From positions 217,623 through 281,622 of the forward strand of contig NZ_BSTQ01000014.1 in the NCBI RefSeq assembly GCF_030269605.1: 64,000 nt of DNA. Reading direction: 5' to 3'. Below are positions 1 to 8,191 of this stretch, in pieces. A model generated the notes under the pieces. That model saw only the letters and a list, made by a program, of their open reading frames with translations. It searched no databases and was not told the origin of the DNA. The stretch's first letter is position 1. Each line of letters begins with the position of its first letter. The translations under genes were made by a program, and so were the position numbers. The stretch comes from Lentzea sp. NBRC 105346. GTDB lineage: Bacteria > Actinomycetota > Actinomycetes > Mycobacteriales > Pseudonocardiaceae.

Positions 1-622
1 TCGAGATCACCACGCGGGCGTCGTAGGCGATGTCGACCTGCCCTGCGGCGCCGCACAGTCCGCCACTCCCGCGCCCGCCGTACCGCATGTCGGTGTAGTC
101 GAGCGCGCTCACCGTCGTCGTCCGGGGCGTGGCGAAGCCGATCTTGAGGCCGGTGTAGTCACCGGGCACCGGGGCGGTCGCGGAGCCGTCGCCGTTGGTG
201 TCCCCACCGACCGAATCGTCCTTGTAGGACGTGAACACAACGTGCCGGTCCGGGGTGCCCAGCGACAACAGCGGCCCGTCGACCCAGATGAGGGCCTGGT
301 AGTAGTCGGGCTGGCCGTCGAACTTCACCACCGTGCCGGGCAGCAGGGTGAGCGAGGCCTGCGACTCGATCTTGACCTGGTTCCGGATGACGTAGGGCGA
401 ACCCTGCGGCCCCCACACCGTGTCGGTCTTGATGTGGACGCCGTCGAGGATCGTCGGCCCCGGCGTCATCACCGTCTGTACCACCGGCGCCGGGTTCACC
501 GCGGCGGGCGGCTGGGCCGGCGTGGCCGCCTGTGCGGCCCCGTTCGACACTGCGGCGACCTGGAGCGCGAGCACTCCGGCCGTGAACAACGACAGCATGC
601 GGACAACACGGTTGCGAGTCAT
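1..622 (-). CDS. Secreted beta-helix-like protein, N-terminal part (truncated by window edge)
   Basis: The ATG is at 622 and the leftward frame is still open at base 2, so about 207 residues are present and the 3' end is outside the window. Residues 1-33 are a Sec signal peptide (basic MTRNRVVR, hydrophobic core, AQAA at the end). The mature part has LTLLPGTVVKFDG (residues 91-103) and an Asp/Gly-rich GGDTNGDGSA segment (139-148). Both are typical of exported actinomycete proteins with a right-handed parallel beta-helix. No catalytic site is visible in the part present, so the role (polysaccharide binding or cleavage, adhesion) is open. The family call is moderate; export is well supported. 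Confidence 0.7.
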   Translation of the reverse strand, partial: MTRNRVVRMLSLFTAGVLALQVAAVSNGAAQAATPAQPPAAVNPAPVVQTVMTPGPTILDGVHIKTDTVWGPQGSPYVIRNQVKIESQASLTLLPGTVVKFDGQPDYYQALIWVDGPLLSLGTPDRHVVFTSYKDDSVGGDTNGDGSATAPVPGDYTGLKIGFATPRTTTVSALDYTDMRYGGRGSGGLCGAAGQVDIAYDARVVIS

Positions 623-680
623 TCCAACCCCCAGTGCCAGAAGGGGTCTCACTCTCCGTGTTCAGTTCTCCGCTCGTCAG

Positions 681-727
681 TCGGGCGATCGGCCGGATCC
701 CCGACCGATCGCCCGACACGCGTGTCG
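681..727. terminator. Hairpin plus palindrome between merR-like gene and secreted gene
   Basis: A 12-bp perfect stem (681-692 with 705-716, 12-nt loop) lies just downstream of the leftward MerR-family stop codon. It runs into the 14-bp palindrome CGACACGCGTGTCG (714-727). It probably terminates the regulator's transcript. There is no U-tract, as is usual for actinomycete hairpins. The palindrome could also be an operator for the secreted gene starting at 622. Confidence 0.5.
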
Positions 728-749
728 TGTGATCGAATGACTAGCGGCG

Positions 750-1457
750 CTACTCGGCGGCGCGCACCCGGTTCACGTAGTCGACGAGACCGTCGTCCGC
801 CGCCCAGCCCATCTGGGTGCTGATGGCGGCCTTGTTCTCGTTCCACGACGCCTGGGCGGCGGCCTTGATGCCGTCGTCGTCGCCGTGGAACCGCGCCGCG
901 AGCGCGTCCCATTTGCCGACCAGCTCCCGCACGGCGGGATCGTCGACCGGGGTGCCTTTGTTCATGTGCTCACGCAGCGCCGTCGCCAGCTCCAGCCACG
1001 ACGCCTTCAGCTTCTCGACCGCCTCGGGCCCCATGGCCGCCGCGCGCTCGCGCAGGCTGGTCAGCTGGTCGGCGGTGAAGTAGCTCTCGTACACGGACAT
1101 CATCTCCAAAGTGGACAGAAGGGACTCGGGATCGTCGTGACGCAGCAGCCCGGAGATGCGCGAGCGCAGCTGGTCCAACCGGAGCGCCTGAGCGTCCAGC
1201 GCGGCCAGTTGCGCCTCGAACAGCGCGTGCAGTGAGTCCGCCGAGGACAACATCGAGCGGATGTCCTCGAGCGAGAAACCCAAGGCGCGCAACGATCTCA
1301 CCCGGTAGAGCAGCCGAACGTCGTCCACCGTGTACCGGCGGTGGCCGGACGGCGTGCGTTCGGATGCGACCACCAGTCCGATCTCGTCGTAGTGGTACAG
1401 GGTGCGGATCGTCAGCCCGCTCGCACGGGCGAGGTCTCCGATGCTCCATCGCGTCAC
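750..1457 (-). CDS. MerR-family regulator with TipAS-like ligand domain
   Basis: A 235-residue regulator. Residues 1-70 are a MerR winged helix (WSIGDLARASGLTIRTLYHY, then GLV, HRRY and LRALGFSLEDI); a coiled-coil segment follows to about 105. The C-terminal 120 residues look like the TipAS drug-recognition fold (FTADQLTSLRERAAAMG, then KLKASWLELATALREHM). This is the architecture of TipAL-type proteins, which bind thiopeptide-like or other cyclic ligands and activate their own promoter. The GTG start at 1457 follows a MerR-type promoter by only 6 nt (see 1464-1494), so the mRNA is probably leaderless and autoregulated. No resistance pump or target gene adjoins it, so the ligand is unknown. 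Confidence 0.9.
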   Translation of the reverse strand: MTRWSIGDLARASGLTIRTLYHYDEIGLVVASERTPSGHRRYTVDDVRLLYRVRSLRALGFSLEDIRSMLSSADSLHALFEAQLAALDAQALRLDQLRSRISGLLRHDDPESLLSTLEMMSVYESYFTADQLTSLRERAAAMGPEAVEKLKASWLELATALREHMNKGTPVDDPAVRELVGKWDALAARFHGDDDGIKAAAQASWNENKAAISTQMGWAADDGLVDYVNRVRAAE

Positions 1458-1463
1458 GAGACG

Positions 1464-1494
1464 ACCGTAAAACCTCCCGTTACGGGAGGTTCAA
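1464..1494 (-). promoter_or_regulatory. MerR-type autoregulated promoter with perfect operator
   Basis: Read on the minus strand: -35 TTGAAC (1494-1489), a 19-bp spacer, and -10 TACGGT (1469-1464). Almost all of the spacer is a perfect inverted repeat with 10-bp arms around one base (1471-1491; left arm AACCTCCCGT). An over-long 19-bp spacer containing a dyad is diagnostic of MerR-activated promoters. The regulator's GTG lies 6 nt past the -10. Confidence 0.88.
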
Positions 1495-1586
1495 GTCCCC
1501 AATCACCTGATCGTGTGGATAAAGGAACCCGATAGCTGCTGCCGATGAACTCGAAGATCGGTCCCCAAACCAACGTGAGGAAAACT

Positions 1587-2021
1587 GTGTCTCGTACCGG
1601 ACTGTTCCGTGCTGCCGCTCTGCTCGCCGCCGGCGCTTCGCCGCTGCTCGTCGGCGCCGCCAGCGCGGCCGAGACCCCGAACCTGCCCGCCGCGCCCGAC
1701 GCGGGCACGGACAAGCTGATCGACACCGCGACGGGTGCCGCGAACCCGCTCGACGCCACCAAGGCCGTCCAGCTCCCGTCGGTCAAGGCCCCCGGTGCGC
1801 CGCAGGTCGCGCCCCAGGTCAAGACGCCGGCCGCCGGCGACGTCAAGGCGCCCGCCGCCGAGCGTTCGCTGCCGGTCGGCAGCCTGCCGGTCGGCACGCT
1901 GCCGACGCTGCCGGACGCCGGCACCGTTCCGGACGCGAAGGTCGCCGACCTGCAGGTTCCGGCCGTCTCCAAGCTGCCGGGCCTCGAGCAGGTCCAGGGC
2001 CAGCTGCCCGCCCTGGGCTGA
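1587..2021 (+). CDS. Small exported Ala/Pro/Val-rich protein of unknown function
   Basis: The start is the GTG at 1587 because GAGGA (1577-1581) sits 5 nt before it; an ATG 42 nt upstream has no such site. The product is 144 residues. Residues 1-27 form a signal peptide (MSRTGLFRAAALLAAG, then ASAAE). The mature protein is low in complexity and rich in Pro, Ala, Val and Lys, with a short repeat LPVGSLPVGTLPTLPD. No cysteine, membrane anchor or LPXTG motif is present. I do not recognise a family. Composition suggests an extended cell-envelope protein. A strong hairpin ends the transcript. Confidence 0.75.
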   Translation: MSRTGLFRAAALLAAGASPLLVGAASAAETPNLPAAPDAGTDKLIDTATGAANPLDATKAVQLPSVKAPGAPQVAPQVKTPAAGDVKAPAAERSLPVGSLPVGTLPTLPDAGTVPDAKVADLQVPAVSKLPGLEQVQGQLPALG

Positions 2022-2043
2022 GCCGAACCAACCCGCGAAAGCC

Positions 2044-2079
2044 GGGCCCATGACGCGGTGGCACCCGCGTCATGGGCCC
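2044..2079. terminator. Bidirectional hairpin terminator
   Basis: A perfect 15-bp stem (2044-2058 GGGCCCATGACGCGG with 2065-2079) and a 6-nt loop lie between the convergent small exported protein gene and the PucR gene. The right arm contains the PucR stop codon (2070-2072), so both transcripts end in the same hairpin. Confidence 0.8.
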
Positions 2080-3671
2080 ATTTCGTGCACCAGCAGCGCG
2101 ACATACAGCGACAGCACGGACTCCGGGTCCTCCAGCGACACCCCGAGCACCTGCTCGATCCGCGACAACTGCTGGTAGTACGCCGTCCGCGACAGATGCG
2201 CGGCCGAGGCCGCCGCGGACTTGTTCCCGCCGTGCTCGCACAGGCAGCGCAACAGCTCCACCAGCCGCGAGCCCTGCGCGGAGTCGCGCGACAACAACGG
2301 TCCGAGCTCGCGGTCCGCGAACGCGCGCACCCGCTCGTCCTCCCGCAGCAGGTGCAGCAACCCGCGCAGCCGCACGTCGTCGAGCCGGTGGTACAGCTGC
2401 GATCCCGGTGACCGCAACGCCGCCCCGGCCACGTGCGCGGCCTCACCCAGCGACCGTCGCACATCGACCGACGCGGACACCGTCGTGCCGACCGCGATGA
2501 CGACCGACCCGGCGGCCGTGCGGTGGATCTCGCGCGCGACCTTGCGCAGCACCCCTTCAACACCCACGGTCAGCGGCAACGACAGCAGCGCGCGCACGGA
2601 CGTGTCATCGACGACACCGACGAGTGCGGCCACCGTCACGCGGCGTGCGGCCAGCGCGGTCGCTTCGGCCAGGTCGCGCAGAACCTCCTGTGTCGCAAGG
2701 GTTTGCGCGGACGCGACCGCGCCCGAAGGCCGGATCGCGACGCCGACGAGCTGACGCCGTTCGAGCGGCACGCCCAGCGCCGCGGCCCGCGCGCCGAGAT
2801 CCGGCGAGATCGGCGCCTGCCCGAGCAGCTGGGCCAGCAGCGTGCGGTGTGTCTGGCGTTCGAGCGACTCGCGGTCACGCGCGACGAGCCGGTGCACCGC
2901 GAGTGCCGACGCCGCGCGCTCGGCCACGACGATGTGCCGGTGCGGCGGCGGTTCGGGCGAGATCAGCACGAGCCGGCCCCAGTCCGCGCCCCGCGCGCCG
3001 ACCACGGTGACCAGCCAGCCCGAGGCCGCGTGATACGCCGTGCGTTCGGACACCGTGACGTTGCGAGACCGCGAGCCCCAGTCCGCGAGCAGCTCGGAAG
3101 GGTCCTGACCTGCGGCGTCGTACGCGAGCACGTCGTGGCCGAGGGTCTCCAGCACGACCGCGAGCCCGGACGTCCGCGCCACCTCACGCAGCACCTCGGA
3201 GGGTTCGGCGCCCGCGACCGTGAGCGCGGTGAACGTCTCGTGCACCTGTTCCGCGGCCCGCAGCTCGGCGAGCTGGGCGTCCACGATCAACGCGACGACG
3301 GCCTCGGTCACCGAGACGTACCGCGTCTCCTGCGCGAGCGTGACGAGCGGTAACGCATGTCTGTCGGCGGCTTCCACGAGTGCTTGCGGTACCTCGTCGC
3401 GCCACCGGCGGCCCAGCTCCAGCACGAGCCCGGCCACCCCGACCGCGGCGAGGTCGTCGACGTACTTGGTCAGCGCGTCGTCGTCCTCACCGAGCAGCAC
3501 GCCGGTCGTGAGCACGAGCTCACCGCCGCGCAGCAGCCGCGCCATGTCTGCGACCTCGGCCACATGCACCCAGCGCACACGTTTCTGCAGGCCCGCCTCG
3601 CCGGCCACGATCTTCGGCTTTCCCGCCCGCACCACGGGCAGAGCGACCACTTCGGCGACCGTCGGGTACAT
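2070..3671 (-). CDS. PucR-family transcriptional regulator
   Basis: A 533-residue regulator starting at the ATG at 3671. The frame is open far upstream, but that part lies across the divergent aminotransferase gene and is not coding. The N-terminus is a PucR domain (MYPTVAEVVALPVVRAGKPK, then VRWVHVAEVADMARLLRGGE, then LVLTTG). The C-terminus is the PucR helix-turn-helix (GGNKSAAASAAHLSRTAYYQ at about residue 475). The family often controls purine, amino-acid or GABA catabolism from a divergent position. Here it faces the aminotransferase-mmsA pair and is the likely regulator of it. The effector is unknown. Confidence 0.9.
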   Translation of the reverse strand: MYPTVAEVVALPVVRAGKPKIVAGEAGLQKRVRWVHVAEVADMARLLRGGELVLTTGVLLGEDDDALTKYVDDLAAVGVAGLVLELGRRWRDEVPQALVEAADRHALPLVTLAQETRYVSVTEAVVALIVDAQLAELRAAEQVHETFTALTVAGAEPSEVLREVARTSGLAVVLETLGHDVLAYDAAGQDPSELLADWGSRSRNVTVSERTAYHAASGWLVTVVGARGADWGRLVLISPEPPPHRHIVVAERAASALAVHRLVARDRESLERQTHRTLLAQLLGQAPISPDLGARAAALGVPLERRQLVGVAIRPSGAVASAQTLATQEVLRDLAEATALAARRVTVAALVGVVDDTSVRALLSLPLTVGVEGVLRKVAREIHRTAAGSVVIAVGTTVSASVDVRRSLGEAAHVAGAALRSPGSQLYHRLDDVRLRGLLHLLREDERVRAFADRELGPLLSRDSAQGSRLVELLRCLCEHGGNKSAAASAAHLSRTAYYQQLSRIEQVLGVSLEDPESVLSLYVALLVHEMGP

Positions 3672-3719
3672 GGACACAACGTAATGCGAATCGCCCAATC
3701 CCGGTACAGGTTGTCCATG
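3669..3719. promoter_or_regulatory. Inverted repeat in the PucR/aminotransferase divergent region
   Basis: CATGGACACAAC (3669-3680) is matched in inverted orientation by GTTGTCCATG (3710-3719), about 30 bp apart. The left arm includes the PucR start codon. The position is right for an operator read by the PucR protein, but no experimentally defined PucR consensus is matched here. Confidence 0.35.
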
Positions 3720-3779
3720 GCGGCAGACGGGCGGTGTCGACAGACTCCCAGCTAGGCGGAACGCGACCTGGAGGACCCC

Positions 3780-5063
3780 ATGGACGACCTGTTGGCCCGG
3801 CACCGCGCGGTGATGCCGAAGTGGCTGGCCCTCTACTACGACCAGCCGTTGGAGATCGCGTCGGCGTCCGGCCGGCACGTGACCGACCGCGAGGGGAACA
3901 CCTACCTCGACTTCTTCGCCGGGATCCTGACCAACGCGATCGGCTACGACGTGGCCGAGATCAGCGACGCGGTCCGGTCGCAGGTCGACACCGGCGTGCT
4001 GCACACGTCGACGCTGTACCTCATCCGCAAGCAGGTCGAGCTGGCCGAGAAGATCGCCTCGCTGTCGGGCATCCCGGACGCCAAGGTGTTCCTCACGAAC
4101 TCCGGCACCGAGGCCAACGAGACCGCGCTGATGCTCGCGACCTCGTACCGGCGGTCCGAGCAGGTCCTGGCGTTGCGCAACTCCTACCACGGCCGGGCGT
4201 TCGCGACCGTCGGCATCACCGGCAACCGCGGCTGGTCGGCCTCTTCGCTCTCGCCGGTGAAGGTCTCGTGGGTGCACGGCGGGTATCGGTTCCGCAGCCC
4301 GTTCCGCGACTACTCGGACGCCGACTACATCAAGGCGTGCGTCGCCGACCTGCGCGACATCATCGAGACGACGACGTCCGGTGACGTGGCGTGCATGATC
4401 GTCGAGCCGATCCAGGGCGTCGGCGGCTTCGCGACGCCGCCGGACGGGCTGTTCAAGGCGTTCAAGGAAGTGCTCGACGAGTACGGGATTCTCCTGGTGT
4501 CGGACGAGGTGCAGACCGGGTGGGGCCGCACCGGCGAACACTTCTGGGGCATCCAGGCGCACGACGTGGTGCCGGATGCGATGACGTTCGCCAAGGGCCT
4601 CGGCAACGGTCTCGCCATCGGCGGCGTCGTCGCGCGCGGTGATTTGATGGACTGCCTGGGCGCGAACTCGATCTCCACGTTCGGTGGCAACCCGGTGTCC
4701 TCCGCCGGCGCTCTGGCGACGTTGAACTACCTGCTGGACCACGACCTGCAGGCCAACGCGGCCAAGCTCGGGTCGCGGCTGATCGCCGGACTGCGGTCGG
4801 TGGCTGAGCGTCACCCCGTCGTCGGTGATGTGCGGGGCAAGGGCCTGATGGTTGCTCTGGAGTTCGTCGGACCCGAGGGGGAGCCCAATCCCGCTATTGC
4901 CAGTGCCGTCCTGGAGGAGACGCGGCGGCGCGGGCTGCTGGTCGGCAAGGGCGGGTTGTACGGCAACGTGATCCGGCTGGCGCCGCCGATGACGTTGACC
5001 GAGGACGAACTCGAAGAGGCGCTGGGGATTCTGTCCGCGTCGGTGGAGGCGGTGTCCGCATGA
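3780..5063 (+). CDS. Class III (PLP) aminotransferase, probable beta-alanine/3-aminoisobutyrate or GABA transaminase
   Basis: A 427-residue fold-type I enzyme preceded by GGAGG at 7-nt spacing. Visible landmarks are NSGTEANETAL (residues 107-117, phosphate site), SDEVQTGWGRTG (241-252; D242 pairs with the pyridine N) and FAKGLGNG (270-277), where K272 is the Schiff-base lysine. The gene overlaps mmsA by 4 nt (ATGA), so the two are translationally coupled. An MmsA partner makes malonic or methylmalonic semialdehyde the expected product, so beta-alanine or 3-aminoisobutyrate is a better guess for the donor than GABA. Annotation pipelines may still call it GabT. Confidence 0.85.
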   Translation: MDDLLARHRAVMPKWLALYYDQPLEIASASGRHVTDREGNTYLDFFAGILTNAIGYDVAEISDAVRSQVDTGVLHTSTLYLIRKQVELAEKIASLSGIPDAKVFLTNSGTEANETALMLATSYRRSEQVLALRNSYHGRAFATVGITGNRGWSASSLSPVKVSWVHGGYRFRSPFRDYSDADYIKACVADLRDIIETTTSGDVACMIVEPIQGVGGFATPPDGLFKAFKEVLDEYGILLVSDEVQTGWGRTGEHFWGIQAHDVVPDAMTFAKGLGNGLAIGGVVARGDLMDCLGANSISTFGGNPVSSAGALATLNYLLDHDLQANAAKLGSRLIAGLRSVAERHPVVGDVRGKGLMVALEFVGPEGEPNPAIASAVLEETRRRGLLVGKGGLYGNVIRLAPPMTLTEDELEEALGILSASVEAVSA

Positions 5064-6520
5064 GGATCACGCACTGGATCGGTGGCAAGCCCTGGGACGG
5101 GATCTCTTCTCGGTCGGGTGACGTTTTCGATCCCGCTTCGGGGGTCGTTGCGGCGCAGGTGGATTTCGCTTCTGTCTCGGAGGTCGATGCTGCCGTTGCT
5201 GCGGCTGCTGACGCTTTTTCGTTGTGGCGCAACGCTTCTCTGGCGCAGCGGTCTACCGTGATGTTCAAGTTCCGCGAGCTGCTGAACCTGCGCAAGGAGG
5301 ATTTGGCGGAGATCGTCACCGCGGAGCACGGCAAGGTGCTTTCGGACGCGGCGGGGGAGATCCAGCGGGCGCTGGAGTCCGTCGAGTACGCGTGCGGAAT
5401 TCCCGCGTTGCTGAAGGGCGGGTTCAGCGAGAACGCGTCCAACCGCGTGGACGTGTACTCGATCGAGCAGCCGCTCGGCGTGGTCGGCGTGATCTCGCCG
5501 TTCAACTTCCCGGCGATGGTGCCGCTGTGGTTCGTGCCGACGGCGATCGCCTGCGGTAACGTCGTGGTGCTGAAGCCCTCGGAGAAGGACCCGTCGGCGT
5601 CTCTGTTCATCGCCCAGCTGTTCGCCGAGGCCGGGCTGCCCGACGGCGTGCTGAACGTCGTGCACGGCGACAAGGTCGCGGTCGACCGGCTCCTCGAACA
5701 TCCCACGGTGAAGTCGATCTCGTTCGTCGGGTCGACGCCGATCGCCCGGTATGTGTACGAAACCGGTACCGCACATGGGAAACGCGTGCAGGCGTTGGGC
5801 GGCGCCAAGAACCACATGGTGGTGCTGCCGGACGCCGATCTCGACCTGGCGGCGGACGCCGCGGTGTCCGCCGGGTTCGGGTCGGCGGGGGAGCGCTGCA
5901 TGGCGATCTCCGTTGTGGTGGCGGTGGATCCGGTCGGTGACACCCTGGTGTCGAAGATCGCCTCCCGGATGCGGACCGTGGACGTCCGGCGCGAGATGGG
6001 GCCTCTGGTCACCGACGCGCACCGCGCCCGCGTGCGGTCCTATGTGGACGCTGGCGAGGCTTCGGGCGCCTCGATCGTGGTGGACGGCCGCGACTTCCCA
6101 GGTGACGGATTCTGGTTCGGGCCAACGCTTTTCGACCACGTTCAGCCCGACATGTCGATCTACACCGATGAGATCTTCGGCCCGGTGCTGTCCGTGGTGC
6201 GCGCGCCGTCGTACGACGCGGCCGTGTCCCTGGTCAACGCCAACCGGTACGGCAACGGCACGGCGATCTTCACCAACGACGGCGGCGCCGCCCGGCGGTT
6301 CCAGAACGAGATCGAGGTCGGCATGGTCGGCGTGAACGTGCCGATCCCGGTGCCGGTCGCCTACTACTCGTTCGGCGGCTGGAAGGAGTCGCTGTTCGGC
6401 GACTCGCACGCGTACGGCCCGCACGGCGTGCACTTCTTCACCCGCTCGAAGGTCGTCACGTCGCGGTGGCTCGACCCGTCGCACGGTGGGATCAACCTTG
6501 GATTCCCACAGAACACGTGA
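5060..6520 (+). CDS. mmsA: Methylmalonate-semialdehyde dehydrogenase (CoA-acylating)
   Basis: A 486-residue aldehyde dehydrogenase. The catalytic Cys is C280 in GSAGERCMAIS; ISPFNFP (145-151) is the oxyanion segment. ALGGAKNHMVVLPDAD (245-260) replaces the ELGGK region of ordinary ALDHs. Loss of that general-base Glu is characteristic of MmsA enzymes, which release acyl-CoA and CO2. It would turn (methyl)malonic semialdehyde from the upstream transaminase into acetyl- or propionyl-CoA, in valine or pyrimidine/beta-alanine breakdown. The first 60 codons use noticeably more T-ending codons than the rest. Confidence 0.9.
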   Translation: MRITHWIGGKPWDGISSRSGDVFDPASGVVAAQVDFASVSEVDAAVAAAADAFSLWRNASLAQRSTVMFKFRELLNLRKEDLAEIVTAEHGKVLSDAAGEIQRALESVEYACGIPALLKGGFSENASNRVDVYSIEQPLGVVGVISPFNFPAMVPLWFVPTAIACGNVVVLKPSEKDPSASLFIAQLFAEAGLPDGVLNVVHGDKVAVDRLLEHPTVKSISFVGSTPIARYVYETGTAHGKRVQALGGAKNHMVVLPDADLDLAADAAVSAGFGSAGERCMAISVVVAVDPVGDTLVSKIASRMRTVDVRREMGPLVTDAHRARVRSYVDAGEASGASIVVDGRDFPGDGFWFGPTLFDHVQPDMSIYTDEIFGPVLSVVRAPSYDAAVSLVNANRYGNGTAIFTNDGGAARRFQNEIEVGMVGVNVPIPVPVAYYSFGGWKESLFGDSHAYGPHGVHFFTRSKVVTSRWLDPSHGGINLGFPQNT

Positions 6521-6902
6521 GCTGGTCCAGCGGTTCTACGCCGACGCGTGGAACCGCTGGGACTCGTCCGTGCTGCCGTCCCTGCTGGCCCCGGACTTCG
6601 AGTTCCGGGGCTCGCTGGGCGACACCGTGTACGGCATCCACGGCTGGTGCACCTACCGCGACAAGGTGCGGGCCGCGTCACCCGACTTCCACAACGAGAT
6701 CGTGTCGCTCGTCGTGGACGGGCCGGAGGCGGCGGCACGCCTGCGCTACTCCGGGCACCACAACGGTGTGCTGCTCGGCGTCCCCGGCACCGGCGTGCTG
6801 TTCGAGTACGCCGGTGCCGCCTTCTTCACCGCCCGCGACGGGCTGCTGACGTCCGCGTGGGTGCTCGGTGACCTGGACGGGTTGCGGCGTCAGCTCAGCT
6901 GA
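6486..6902 (+). CDS. SnoaL-like / nuclear transport factor 2-fold protein
   Basis: A 138-residue protein with the cone-shaped NTF2/SnoaL signature: RFYADAWNRWD, then LLAPDFEFRGS, YGIHGWCTYRD, FHNEIVSLVVDG and GVLFEYAGAAFF. Such proteins act as small cyclases, hydrolases or ligand carriers, and substrate cannot be read from sequence. The GTG at 6486 overlaps the mmsA end by 35 nt. A TTG at 6498 is an alternative start. It probably rides on the aminotransferase-mmsA transcript. It is convergent with, and overlaps by 8 nt, the sialidase-like gene. Confidence 0.75.
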   Translation: MGSTLDSHRTRELVQRFYADAWNRWDSSVLPSLLAPDFEFRGSLGDTVYGIHGWCTYRDKVRAASPDFHNEIVSLVVDGPEAAARLRYSGHHNGVLLGVPGTGVLFEYAGAAFFTARDGLLTSAWVLGDLDGLRRQLS

Positions 6903-8100
6903 GCACGACCGTGCTGTACCAGAGCTTGTCGTCGCGCCCGTGCGGGTAGCTGTAGTCGCCCGCGCAGCCCCAGTTGGTGTGGCAGTTGTCGCCCATGATG
7001 TACGCCGTGCGCGGCGACGTGACCGCCACACCCGTGTACCCGCTCGACCCGAGCGACGAGCAGGGCATGAACGTGCCGTCACCGGCGGGCTGGCCGTCGG
7101 TGCAGCCCGCGGTCGGGATGTTGTCGTAGAAGCTGTGCGCGGCCGACCACGTGGCGCCGCCGTCGTGGCTGAACGTGATCTTGTTGCGCGGCCTGCCGAA
7201 CACCAGCATCAGCACGCCCTGGTCCATCGTGTGCAGCACGGGCGCGACGCCCTGCACCACGGTCTCGTCGGCCGCGCCCGGAACGACCACCGCCTTCAAC
7301 GGCCCCCAGGCCGCGGTGGCGAGGGAAGCCGCGTCGTTCACCGGGCCGTTGGTCGTGCGCGACCCGAGGTGAGCGATGCGTTTGCCGTTCAGCACGACGT
7401 CGTAGCGGGAGATCATGACCAGATGGCCGTCCGCGCGGCGGGCGACCGAGGACTCGCTGTAGGTGTTGGTGTCGGACTTGAACACCGTCGCCGCACGCTT
7501 CCAGCTCGCGCCGTCGTTGGTGCTGACCAGCAGGTGCGACGCGTACCTGCCGGTGGCGTGCGCGGCGTAGAACGGCATCACCAGCGACTGGTCGGGCAGC
7601 CGGATGACGCGCTGGAACGCCCGCCCACCGCCGAGATAGGCCCCGCCGGACATGTCGAGCGCAGCGGTGTAGGACCGCCACGACACGCCTCCGTCGGTGG
7701 AGACGCGGCGCATGAGGTGCCCGTCCTGGACCTGTTCGTCGATCGTGGCCGTCGCACCTGTCGCCGTGCGATAGGTGTTGTTCATCTTGGCGTACGGCGT
7801 GGTGTACAGCAGCTCGCGACCGGTGGTGGCGTCGAGCGCGGGCTTCCAGTTGTTCGTGTCGGTCATGCTCGCCTGCCCGCCGACGTGGTACTGGACGCGC
7901 GTGACCAGGGAGCCGTCGTCCTTGCTGATCTGGAAGCTGCGGACGAACCGCTGCTTGGTCTGGCCGGCCTCGGTGTAGCTGACGTACTGCAACGCCGGCA
8001 TCGACCGGTACTGGTAGCCGGGGTCCTGTGCCTCCACCGAGACGGGGCCGTACGTGGGTGTGAGCGCCAATGCGAGCGCCATCACCGCGACTTTCACCAT
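6895..8100 (-). CDS. Secreted sialidase/BNR-fold protein
   Basis: A 401-residue exported protein. The ATG at 8100 is chosen because GGGGGAGG precedes it at good spacing. Residues 1-24 are a signal peptide (…VSVEA). Three Asp-box motifs of the form SxDxGxxW mark a six-bladed propeller: STDGGVSW (134-141), STNDGASW (193-200) and SHDGGATW (about 324). The Arg triad of true sialidases cannot be assigned by eye, so it may be another glycan hydrolase or a binding protein. Monocistronic, and divergent from the STAND regulator with about 90 bp between them. Confidence 0.8.
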   Translation of the reverse strand: MVKVAVMALALALTPTYGPVSVEAQDPGYQYRSMPALQYVSYTEAGQTKQRFVRSFQISKDDGSLVTRVQYHVGGQASMTDTNNWKPALDATTGRELLYTTPYAKMNNTYRTATGATATIDEQVQDGHLMRRVSTDGGVSWRSYTAALDMSGGAYLGGGRAFQRVIRLPDQSLVMPFYAAHATGRYASHLLVSTNDGASWKRAATVFKSDTNTYSESSVARRADGHLVMISRYDVVLNGKRIAHLGSRTTNGPVNDAASLATAAWGPLKAVVVPGAADETVVQGVAPVLHTMDQGVLMLVFGRPRNKITFSHDGGATWSAAHSFYDNIPTAGCTDGQPAGDGTFMPCSSLGSSGYTGVAVTSPRTAYIMGDNCHTNWGCAGDYSYPHGRDDKLWYSTVVLS

Positions 8101-8191
8101 GTGCCTCCCCCTTCTGGGTTTTGCCGAACTCTGCCCGTGGGGTTTCGGCCGAGCCAGTAAGTTGGAGCTGAGCTGGAGTTGGGGACCTGGA

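Noticed and set aside
3672..4814. Upstream extension of the PucR frame across the aminotransferase gene
   Set aside because: The extension is antisense to a well-defined aminotransferase, and the PucR domain begins at the ATG at 3671.
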